A model generated the notes under the pieces. That model had not been told where the DNA came from and ran no database searches. It saw only the letters and a list, made by a program, of their open reading frames with translations. The translations under genes were made by a program, and so were the position numbers. Below are positions 54,957 to 64,000 of a stretch of 64,000 bases of DNA, piece after piece. How positions within the stretch are numbered: position 1 is the first letter of the stretch; every line of letters begins with the position of its first letter. The stretch is from Adiantum capillus-veneris (lineage: Eukaryota; Streptophyta; Polypodiopsida; Polypodiales; Pteridaceae). The DNA is taken from assembly GCA_014529385.2 (NCBI GenBank), contig CM043969.1:18894446-18958445 (forward strand). The letters are read 5' to 3'.

Positions 54957-55205
54957 GCGTGCTTGAGAGAGAGAGAGAGAGAGTGAACGAGCATTACGGC
55001 AGCATCAGCAGTGGCGAGGCGGTTGAGTGCGACATCAACGGCAGCTCCTTCTTCTTTGCAGCACAGGATCCTTCATGAAGGAAGCATTGAGCGGTAAGTG
55101 ACACACCCCTGCCCCTTTGAGCTTGCTAGGATCTTCTAGTTGTGTGTTTATAGCTTTTCGAGGCCTGCACACAGTGCACAGGCAAGTTCCCAGCTTCGAC
55201 ACGTA
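54740..55205 (+). repeat. LTR remnant related to the Gypsy-C LTR
   Basis: The TATA box (54787-54794), the CT-rich stretch, the GT/GA microsatellite, the GGCGAGGCGGTTGAG segment, the TAAGTGACACAC and TGCACAGGCAAGTT words appear in the same order as at 545-930. The upstream U3 part is not recognisable and no primer site follows, so it is a partial or decayed solo LTR. Confidence 0.7.
54889..54981. repeat. (GT)n-(GA)n microsatellite in the LTR remnant
   Basis: About 30 GT units, interrupted by GCGTGTGCGTGCTT, are followed by a GA run (54965-54981). The same compound repeat in the 365-963 LTR is far shorter. Confidence 0.95.
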
Positions 55206-55639
55206 CGGAAAAGCGTACAAGCCACACTCTTGTATTTCACAGGCTGTGACAAGTGTTTGTTGATGCATGCACACTAGTAGGTGTATGGGCCCTAGTGATC
55301 GACAAGATCTTGTCTGAGGTAGCATGGGAATGCATCAGTTGTGTGTCTATTGTTTCAGGTATGAAACATCTTTTTCATTATGTGAGTAAGTATCTTCTAA
55401 GCTAAGAGCATATAGATTATGGTATCTAAAATTTGGTGTCATTCTAGTAGGTATTCTATGAGCAGCATGTTGCTAAGAGCATACATCACACAAGCATACA
55501 CTGCTACAGCTCCACTCTGAGATGTGTTAAAAAGAAAACATTGCAGGATGTTCTAGGAGCATATATGCCAATATTCTGGATATGATTATCAAGTTTATTC
55601 AGTATGACCTTATGAAGCTCTGACATGGATGCTAGTTTC

Positions 55640-55993
55640 TAGTCAAGACAATTGTCCTAGATCTCTTTGTGAGGACTCAATCTTTCTCACTATAGCCTTT
55701 GAGGACAAAAACTCTTCTTCAAGGGGGGAATATGTAAGGATAAGGGTCCTACGGGCAAGTCCCACTCTAGGGGACCAAGGGCCTAGACTGGACCAGTGTG
55801 GAGTGGGGATCCTAAATATAGAGCTAGGGCTAGGAGCTAGGTCTATATAAGGGTGGTTAGGAGGAGGATCTCTAGGTCTCAGTTCCCCTGTTCTCATATT
55901 TTTGTGCTTTACCTATGCTTGTAAAATTAAGCTTCCATAGCATACCTACATCCTTATCTAACTCTAGCCATAGCTAGGCTAAAATCCTCAACA
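55640..55993 (+). repeat. LTR (solo or 3') of another Gypsy element with polypurine tract
   Basis: A stretch GAGGACAAAAACTCTTC ends in AAGGGGGGAA (55721-55730). An LTR start TGTAAGGATAAGG follows at 55733. A TATATAAG box lies at 55844-55851. The likely end is TCCTCAACA at about 55985-55993. The lead-in is that of plant chromoviruses, as in Gypsy-A (33944-33960). No coding part precedes it in the window. Confidence 0.6.
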
Positions 55994-56717
<724 letters not shown>

Positions 56718-56720
<3 letters not shown>

Positions 56721-57110
56721 ATAGATTTTATTATCGTCCTCAAAGGTCAAATATGACCTATGGGACAAAAGTTACATGTGATAGAGTATGTGTATGTCTA
56801 ATGAGTGACTCTCGGTGCTCCAAAATTGTGGTGATGAGAGTCGCAATGGAGAGTCCACATTGCGGCTGCGAGAGGTATGTAGGTCTAAGTCATGGCTGAA
56901 AATGTGAGAGAAGCAAGTTTGAATATGACCAAAAACTGAGCACTCTAGTAGTGTGTGGTACTCAGACTCCCGAACTTGCAGTGAACATAATGTGCACAGT
57001 CAATTTGACTCTTCTCCATTTCCCCAACGCCCTATCTCGCATTGAAGGGAATGGGAGCTAAGACGAATGGCTATGATAGTGTGTATCGTTGACAAGGGGA
57101 TAGGCTCAAG
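56718..57110. other. Spacer, no gene seen
   Basis: No frame or repeat of note. Copia-3 begins at 57111, and the five bases before it are TCAAG. Confidence 0.5.
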
Positions 57111-57302
57111 TGTTGGGGTATAAAGCCCAATGTGGTCGCCCAGGTAAGTGGGCGGGCCGCCAGGTATGTACACATATTCTTTTGTAAAAACCTAATAAGA
57201 ACTCACTATGCTCTACACATTACAGTAGAGCGAGTTCACCATATCGTCGTGCTCTTCTTCTCGCACTAACTCTCGCGTCGCACTTCCGCTCGTACTCCTT
57301 CA
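57111..57302 (+). repeat. 5' LTR of Copia-3
   Basis: TGTTGGGGTATAAAGCCC ... GTACTCCTTCA, 192 bases, near-identical to the Copia-2 LTRs in opposite orientation. Its GA run is replaced by a short ACTAACTC stretch. Confidence 0.95.
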
Positions 57303-57304
57303 AC

Positions 57305-57318
57305 TGGTATCAGAGCTC
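57305..57318 (+). other. Primer binding site of Copia-3 (initiator tRNA-Met)
   Basis: TGGTATCAGAGCTC, two bases after the LTR end; identical to that of Copia-2. Confidence 0.92.
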
Positions 57319-58402
57319 AGATCGAGGCTCGGGGCAGCACTGCACGAGGCTAGAGTCACCAGCTCAGATTGGAGTGAAATTAGACAGGCAAAGACACGGC
57401 CCAAAAGCTTGTGGGTGAGCTCGTAGGGCTCGGTGTGCTCAGAATTTCATTCTGAGGTCATCTCGGTTACCGTTCGGCTTCGACAAAGTTCTGCGCAGGC
57501 CATTTTCGACTACGTGGTCTCAGCGGGTTCAAATCCGACTCTGCAAAGTTGGGGTTTTTGGCCTACGACTGCAGGTGCTGAGGATATCGACACTCCCAGA
57601 GTGTTGATTTGTGGTTGTCTACACATCGAAGGACGGCTCACAGTTCTTGGAGGCGTGTCACATACAACATGGGCGCATCTACACACAGACTGTAGGCGAC
57701 ATCCACTAGTTCATCAGGTAGCTTGTGTTTGTTGCTTGATATTCCAGATTTCATCCTGACATTGCAGGTACTTCCACATGGGATGTATTGTCAGAGATGA
57801 TGTATGTCTGTTGAGGGTTTGCTGGCTGTCAGTCGCGCAACAAACAACCGCCGCAGCGGTTACAGCATACAGTGGGAAATGTGTGGATGTATGACTTTGT
57901 GGGAAGTCTATGTACTGTCAGATTTACTGCAGCCTTTGTTCAGGGTCGAGTGAGGTTTTATTGAGCTGGGGGATTCTCAAATGTTGAGATCCTTTCGGTG
58001 ATACAGGTCCTGGAACGATCCCTCAAGCACCCTTAGATAGGCAGCTAGGATGTATTGACTGTGAGTTAGATAGTTGGGATTGCATCTTTGCTTTACTGCC
58101 GTTGAGGCATTGTCGTAGTCTATGCTTACAGGACAGTGACAGGATAGTCAGAGACAGTACAGGTGCAGCACAGGTTTACCCACAGCTTACAGTGTCAGAG
58201 AGACAGTGTTTTTGAGCTGTTTTTTGGTCTGTTTGTGAGTACACCATAGCCATTTTACAAAGGAGACTTTGCCAAAATTTATGCAAAATCTGAAGCTTTC
58301 TTGGTTCATTTGACAGGTTGATATTGGTTCAGAGGTCAGTTTACAGGGGAAACTCTACCGAATTTTTCCCAGGAAAGTAAACTACTGTTGTGAAGCGTAG
58401 CT
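57319..58402 (+). other. Untranslated leader of Copia-3
   Basis: The stretch aligns with 41423-42483 (reversed) through most of its length. The 108-codon frame at 57433-57759 is not kept in Copia-2, so it is probably not a gene. Confidence 0.7.
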
Positions 58403-59604
58403 ATGGCTGGATCACAGGACACTGAACTTTACAATATCAAGAAGCTGGATGGAACCAATTTCCCATTGTGGAAGCAGCAGATTTGGCACGTGTTGGTACA
58501 AAAGAAGCAGATAAAACCTATAAAGCTCAAGGGGATAAAACCAGAAGATATGGACGAAGATGAATGGAGCGAAATGGATGAATTCGCACTTTCTACCATT
58601 ATGCTGACTTTTGCAGAAAGCGTTTACTTCAATGTAGCAGACGAGATGTCGGCTTATCAAGCATGGTTAAAGCTGAGTGATCTTTATGCGAAGCAGAGTG
58701 CAGCTTCACAGGTATACTGGCTTAAGAAGCTTGTTGACTTGAAGATGAAAGAAGGGACACCTATGTCCAATCATCTGAATGAATTCAACACAATCTATAG
58801 TCAGTTGTCAGCTCAAGGTGTCAAGTTTGATGAACCTGTTAGAGCTATGTTCCTGTTGATCACATTGCCGGAAAGTTGGGACACTTTTCGCACAGCTTTG
58901 AGTAATTCTGCACCTCCAGATGGTTTGAACATAGCAGGTGTAGAAGGAAGTCTGCTTACTGAAGAAACCAATAGAAAGACAATGGGCAAAGGCAAAGGAA
59001 CAGCCTTAGTTGTCCGGGAAGGACCAAAGAAAAGTACAAAGGTGGAAAGAGGAATCAGTCTCGTAGCAAGTCCCGCAGTGCTAAAGGCAAGAGTGACATA
59101 GAATGCTACCATTGTGGCAAGAAGGGTCACATGAAAAGAGACTGCAGAGAATGGAAAGCAGAAAAAGGAAAAGAGAAAGCAAAAGACCATGGTGAGAAGA
59201 ACAAGTCCTCAGTGAAGATTCAAGAAATAAATGTGACAAACACTGTTGCAGAGGATGACAGTCTAGTGTCAGGAGACATCTACTTCTTGAAGAATACAAT
59301 GGACTCAGCTCTTCTTACAGCATCTGATGGAAATGCACTGAGTGACTGGATTATAGACTCAGGGGCATCACTTCATGTGTCTCCAAACAAGGAGTGGTTT
59401 ACCTCTTATGTGACCACTAAAGATCATGTTCGGCTAGGCAATGGGCAGACATGTGAGATCTTAGGTGTTGGAGATGTTCAATTGAAGTTTCAGAATGGCT
59501 CTTCTTTCACGCTGAAGAATGTGAGACATGTTCCCGCAATTACAAAGAGCTTGATCAGCACAGGTTTACTTGATGATGCTGGCTACGTCACCACTTTTGG
59601 ATAG
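58403..59604 (+). pseudogene. Gag and protease of Copia-3
   Basis: The start ATG at 58403 (MAGSQDTELYN) matches Copia-2. Codons 1-232 are open. A one-base loss near 59010-59040 shifts the frame before the zinc knuckle (CYHCGKKGHMKRDC, about 59104-59146). The frame then continues from 59131 through the protease (WIIDSGASLHV) to a TAG at 59602 (FG*NMWKI; Copia-2 has CAG). Compared with Copia-2 an extra 24 bases lie at about 58513-58540 (IKLKGIKP), a local duplication of ATAAAACC. Confidence 0.93.
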
Positions 59605-59607
59605 AAC

Positions 59608-61209
59608 ATGTGGAAGATATCCAAGGGTTCTATGACAGTAGCACATGGAGTAAAGTCTGGAGGACTTTACATGATTTATGTATCAAATGTCTCTAAAAAT
59701 GTAATCAATGTAACCGAGCAGCCGAACGTTTCTTTGTGGCATAGCCGGTTAGGACATATGTCCAAGAAGGGAATGGAAATCTTGTCTCGTTCTGGTTATT
59801 TGCCTGGCTTTTCATTTCATGATTTTGAATTCTGTGAACATTTTCTGTATGGTAAGCAAACACAGCAGCCACATAAGCATAGAAGCAGTAGAAGAGATAC
59901 ACAGTTGGCACTTGTTCATAGTGATTTGTGTGGACCTATGCCTAACCTATCTCTAGGGGGAGCTTCTTACTTTATGAAATTTATAGATGATTACTCGAGG
60001 AAAGTATGGGTTTACTTTCTCAAGCACAAGGATGAAGCGTTTAGTGTTTTCAAAACGTTTGTGACACTTGTGGAGAATCAGAGTGGCAAGAAGCTTAAAT
60101 GCTTACGCACTAACAATGGTGGAGAGTATGTTTCAAAGGCCTTTCAGGACTTTTGTGAGTCAAAAGGTATAAAACGTGAACTTACTGCTCCTTACAATCC
60201 TCCTCAAAATGGTGTTGCTGAGAGGATGAATAGGACCATACAAGAGAAGGTCAGAAGTATGTTGTCTAATGCACAGCTGCCAAATGGGTTTTGGGCTGAA
60301 GCTGTATCAACAGCTGTTCATCTTGTAAATAGATCTCCTAGCAAGGTTTTGCAGAAGGATTCAGTGCCAGAGATGGTATGGTCAGGCAAAATGCCCTCAT
60401 ACAAGCATCTCAGAGTCTTTGGCTGTGAGGCATATACTCACGTTCCAAAGGAATTTAGGAACAAACTTGAGCCAAAGAGTAGAAAGTGCATCTTTCTAGG
60501 CTATGGTAATTCTGGTGAGATGGGGTACAGACTTTGGGATCCTGAATCCAGAAAGGTTGTCCGCAGCAATGATGTTCACTTTAATGAATCCAAATATCAT
60601 TCTAAACCAGAGAGGGTTGAGGAGATTAGAAGAGTTGTCTTCAAAGAAGATGGACCTGCACGTGCAAGACAAAATGTCAGGAGTCAAGAGGAGCAAGGAC
60701 AGGATAGAGTGGAACCACAGGTTGTGGTTGAGCCTGAGCCACCTATTGTGCATAGATCTGGACATATCACGCGACCTCCTGATAGGTTTGTTCCATCTAT
60801 GAACTATGTCATGTTGACTGATTGCAATGAGCCTTCATGTTACAAGGAAGCAGTGCAAATGAAGGACTCCGGGAATTGGCAATTGTCCATGAAGTCAGAG
60901 ATGACAGCTCTGCATAAAAACAAGACATGGAAGCTAGTTAAATTACCACAGGGCAAAAAGGCTCTACCTTGTAAATGGGTTTACAGGTATAAGATCACCG
61001 CTCATGATAGTCAACCAAAGTACAAAGCAAGGCTTGTTGCCAAGGGCTTTAAGCAAGAACAAGGCATTGACTTTGATGAAGTCTTCTCTCCGGTGGTCAA
61101 GATGACTACATTGAGATGTTTTCTTGCATTGGTTGCCATATTAGATTTGGTGTTGCACCAAATGGATGTCAAGACAACGTTCTTGCATGGTGATTTAGAT
61201 GTGGAAATT
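59608..61209 (+). pseudogene. Integrase and N-terminal RT of Copia-3
   Basis: A long open frame runs from the TAG at 59602 past the truncation point. Integrase motifs: LWHSRLGHM, CEHFLYGK (Copia-2 has CEHC, so a zinc-binding Cys is lost), HSDLCGPM, IDDYSRKVW, LRTNNGGEY (Copia-2 has LRTDNGGEY, so the second catalytic Asp is Asn), NGVAERMNRT. RT follows up to MDVKTTFLHGDLDVE. After 61209 the frame enters foreign sequence and ends at 61284. Confidence 0.95.
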
Positions 61210-62278
61210 AACAAAATCCTCAACCCACTTGCCCCTAACTTTCTCCAAAATCTTCCACATACATGTGCCTTTTCTTGGACTTGAAAAAGTTGTTGCTTTA
61301 CTTCTCATCTTCTTCTCTTCTTTTGAATCAATGCCTTGTATGTATGCAAATGACTTTGATAGTTGTCTTTGTCCATAGTTGCATTAAGCTTTATCAAGGG
61401 CTTTCGAGTATCTTGACATTCTTTATCAAACCACCTTTTGCGTGAATTATCTTTGTTGATACCATGGAGATGCTTTATGGCAAATCATTCTTTGACACAA
61501 GAACAAATAACTTTCTTGAAATCTTCCCATTTAATTTCCAATGGTGCGTTATATTGAATCTTTGTCATCTATAACTTTTGCTCAACCATTTCCATGTACA
61601 TTGGTGCCCGTTTGGAATCCATACATAGTGATAACTTCTCTTCCCTTTGGCTGAGTTTATCATGCTTAGTTGCTTCTCCACATGCAAGGTTAATAAATAA
61701 GGTCCGATGGTCTAATTTTGGGGTCCATTAGCCAAACATAAGACTCTTTATGTGATACATGATGGCTTCAAAAAGTAGCAAATAATATTTCACACTATCC
61801 CCATTGTGTTTTCTACATGTAAATCCATTGGCTCCACTCCACAAAGATTATGATGATACAAGTGAACGTCCTCCAACTCCCTTGAAATGTATGGCATATG
61901 AAATTGTTGAGTATCATGTTGCAATGTTTTTGTGCGAGCATTCATATCCCCAAATACAATAACATCACTTCGTCTTTGAAATAAGCAATGTCCTTTTCTA
62001 AATTAAAAAATGGCTGATCTCTATCTATGGAAGCATAAAAGACAGGAATCATGATGAGGCATGTAGCAACAAGCTACAAAAATGGGTGCTCTTTATGGTT
62101 TCATAATTTTTAGCCATACATAACGTTTGTACTTGTCATCTTTCACAATTGATACAAAATCTTCCAATCCTTTCTTAACCATACATGCTACCTGAGATTC
62201 TTGACCACATGAATGAGTGTACATTATAATCCTCCAAGCCATTAATCCTTTGTGTATCATGCTCCCAAGTTTCAACAT
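61210..62278 (-). pseudogene. LINE (non-LTR retrotransposon) endonuclease fragment
   Basis: Read on the minus strand across frames: SCLLCFHR-type stretch, then SDVIVFGDMNART (61931-61960), the GDxN motif of apurinic-type endonucleases in LINEs, further HMPYISRELEDVHLY (near 61880), and KRWFDKECQDTRK (about 61400-61440), a segment usual between the endonuclease and RT of plant LINEs. It ends near 61210 with FWRKLGASG. Many stops are present. No RT or poly-A tail is seen. It fills the space between Copia-3 and Copia-4. Confidence 0.75.
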
Positions 62279-62504
62279 TATTGGAATTAGGGTTGCAGAC
62301 AAACACACACAGCTTGGAGAAGACAAAGGAAGCTCAAGGCACACAATAGAGAGTGTGTTACTTGGTGTGCAATGGAAAGATAGATAGCCCTAGAGTGATG
62401 GACGCATATACAATGCACGGGGGGGAAAACCTCCTAAAGAGGGGAAAAATGCCCCGCGGTCCTAGTCTATTCACACACATCACTACCACTTGTAAATGGT
62501 AACA
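62279..62504 (-). repeat. 3' LTR of Copia-4
   Basis: 226 bases, near-identical to 9039-9265. The terminal TG is altered to TA at 62279-62280. Confidence 0.92.
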
Positions 62505-62514
62505 AATCCCCCCT
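62505..62514 (-). other. Polypurine tract of Copia-4
   Basis: On the minus strand CAGGGGGGATT abuts the LTR, as in Copia-1. Confidence 0.8.
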
Positions 62515-62579
62515 GGAGTTATGCGGTGAACGAAAGCTGGCACATGAGTAAAGGGAAGTGCAATGCCCTAAGGACATGA

Positions 62580-63224
62580 TCAGTCCACATAGGGGAGTAA
62601 GCCCAAAGTTGATCTCTCCTGCTTAGAGCCTCTCTCTGACATAGTGGTAATGCACCTCAATGTGCTTTGTGCGAGCATGAAAAACTGGGTTTTTGATAAC
62701 TGCCAATGCGCTCTGACTGTCAGTGTAGATAGTGTTGCAGTGTCATGTCCAACACCCAAATCATCCATAAGGCGTCTGAGTCATACACACTCAACCGTAG
62801 CTGTGAAGGCTGCCGTGTACCCAGCCTCACAACTCGAAGTGGCCACAGTAGGTTGCTTCTTGCTCAACCATGATATACATGAACTGCCAAGCATGAAACA
62901 AAAACCACTTGTGGATACTCGCGTGTCAAAACAACCAGCCCAATCTGAGTCCAAAAAAGCATGTAAATCTGGTGGCAATGATCCCCCCTTGGGATAAAAC
63001 AAGCAAAGATGTAAAGTTCCACTAAGGTACCGAAAAATACTCTTGACAACCTGCCAATGCTTAGACCCTGGGCTATGCATAAATCTGCTGACATGTGAGA
63101 CTGCAAATTGAATACCTGGCCTCGTGTTGCATACATAAATGAGGCAGACAGCAGAAGTTTGGTAAAGAGTGATATCAACAGGATCGCCAGGATCATGTAG
63201 ACTCACGTTCAAACCTGTTTCCAT
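62580..63224 (-). pseudogene. RNase H of Copia-4
   Basis: The open frame 62781-63224 has LIYVCNTRPGIQFAVSHVSRF, DSDWAGCFDTR and a CEAGY block. A frame change at about 62738 follows, after which the YTDSQSALAV and NPVFHARTKH blocks can be read, ending in VRERL and a TAA. So the DSQSA block, absent in Copia-1, is present but out of frame. Confidence 0.88.
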
Positions 63225-63900
63225 GGGAGTGGCAATAGGTTTTCAATCCTCAAGTCCAAACTTACGTAGCAATGTCTCTATGTAAATTTTTTGACACAAG
63301 GAAATACCACCATCACATTGCTTAAACTGTATGCCCAAATAATGATGCAATAACCCCAAATCTTTCATCTTGAAAGTAGCATTCAAATCAGTCTTAAATT
63401 CAGCAATATGTCTCTCATTTGGTCGAGTGATCAGCAAATCATCTACATAAAGAGAGAAGTACATCACCCTCATGTTTTACATACAATGTGCTTTCTGTTG
63501 GACTGTTACAAAAGCCTTGTTTGACCAAATGAGTGTCAGCTTTCTCATACCAAGCACGAGGAGATTGCTTCAACCCATACAAAGCCTTGTTACATTTGCA
63601 CACTTTGTCCTCTTGTCCTTTCTTCAAAAAACCGCGAGGCTGCATTACATAAACTTCCTCAAATATGTCACCATTCAAGAAAGCAATAACAATGTCTGAT
63701 TGATGTACATCCCAACCAAAATCAACTACCAATGCACATAGAAAACACACAGTAGTCCTATGACAAGTGGGAGCAAAGGTCTCTTCATAATCTATGCCTT
63801 TTTGTTGTGCATAACCCTTTGCAACAAGTCAAGCCTTATGGCAATCGATCTCACCATCCGGCTTGCGTTTCAACTTGTAGACCCACTTCATACCAATGCT
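63225..63900 (-). pseudogene. Reverse transcriptase of Copia-4
   Basis: Frames 63243-63473 and 63439-63750 overlap and are out of register by a small deletion near 63455. They include QSDIVIAFLNGD, EVYVMQPRGF, LKQSPRAWYEK, YVDDLLITRP and LHHYLGIQFKQ. The catalytic DD pair is intact. The 5' part joins to integrase sequence at about 63898. Confidence 0.9.
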
Positions 63901-64000
63901 GTGTTTGTGCCATGCTTCATATGGAGTAATAGACTGCAAAGCTTTTGTAGAACACCTGTTTAGTACATAAGTGGCACACATGATGGCCTCAAGCCAAAAA
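63901..64000 (-). pseudogene. Integrase C-terminal fragment of Copia-4
   Basis: GCCATGCTTCATATGGAGTAA and the bases after it match Copia-1 at about 11205-11300, which codes for the YEAWHDRK and CATYVLSRCPTKAL segments. Sequence between this and RT in Copia-1 (about 10514-11205) is missing here. Confidence 0.9.

Larger units (their letters stand above)
57111..61209 (+). mobile_element. Copia-3: Ty1/Copia, same family as Copia-2, truncated in RT
   Basis: The 5' LTR (57111-57302), tRNA-Met-i primer site (57305-57318), leader and gag-pol match Copia-2 closely. The match ends inside RT at GATGTGGAAATT (61209), where Copia-2 goes on with TACATGC. RT active site, RNase H, polypurine tract and 3' LTR are missing. 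A LINE fragment in the opposite orientation follows directly. The element cannot move. Confidence 0.95.
62279..64000 (-). mobile_element. Copia-4: Ty1/Copia, same family as Copia-1, cut by the window edge
   Basis: The 3' LTR (62279-62504), polypurine tract, RNase H and RT match Copia-1 in order and sequence. The first LTR base pair is TA instead of TG. At about 63898 RT sequence jumps to integrase C-terminal sequence (matching 11205 onward in Copia-1), so about 0.7 kb is missing. The element continues beyond 64000. Confidence 0.93.

Noticed and set aside
57433-57759. 108-codon frame in the Copia-3 leader
   Set aside because: The parallel leader of Copia-2 does not keep the frame, and Copia leaders are normally non-coding.

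Overview
This window reads as nuclear DNA of a land plant made almost entirely of transposable elements in several layers. Plant origin is supported by Ty1/Copia elements primed from initiator tRNA-Met, a Ty3/Gypsy element with a tRNA-Asp-type primer site, a chromodomain Gypsy element, introns with GT..AG borders, and long CT/GT/GA microsatellites. A seed-free plant such as a fern or lycophyte is a guess I cannot test. I see no intact housekeeping gene, tRNA, rRNA or CRISPR array.

Layout. 1-8252 (+): an LTR with a polypurine tract on its left and a tRNA-Asp-type primer site on its right, then a decayed Gypsy element (Gypsy-C: gag, protease, RT, RNase H, start of integrase). 8771-16457 (-): a decayed, unclassified transposon-type gene (TLP copy 1), split by a Copia element with two LTRs (Copia-1, 9039-13913). 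17.0-17.9 kb: tandem array with a palindromic core. 18.2-19.8 kb (-): a broken gene like uncharacterised DDE-type transposases (HGKG motif). 20-24 kb: decayed DNA with weak ORFs. 24.8-28.7 kb: three tandem arrays that share one inverted-repeat core, around a histone H3-like gene (25.8-26.2 kb, -). 28.8-30.4 kb (+): an unidentified gene with introns. 30.57-31.93 kb (-): a second, diverged TLP copy. 33.2-43.8 kb (-): a Gypsy chromovirus (Gypsy-A) whose RT is split by a full-length Copia element (Copia-2, 37179-42693, 5-bp target duplication GTATT). 43.78-51.75 kb (-): Gypsy-B, of the same general type as Gypsy-C. 52-57 kb: non-coding DNA with a foldback element, a possible MITE, two LTR remnants and a 500-bp compound microsatellite. 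57.1-61.2 kb (+): Copia-3, same family as Copia-2, cut off inside RT. 61.2-62.3 kb (-): a LINE endonuclease fragment. 62.3-64 kb (-): Copia-4, same family as Copia-1, internally deleted.

The least ordinary part is 8.8-31.9 kb. It combines two copies of an unclassified transposon gene, a separate DDE-type gene, a histone-fold (H3-like) protein gene and several arrays of related hairpins. These may be parts of one poorly described class of large plant DNA transposon, but that link is inference. The LTR elements are well-known types; their interest lies in nesting and in how each one decayed (amber codons, short-repeat deletions, catalytic substitutions).
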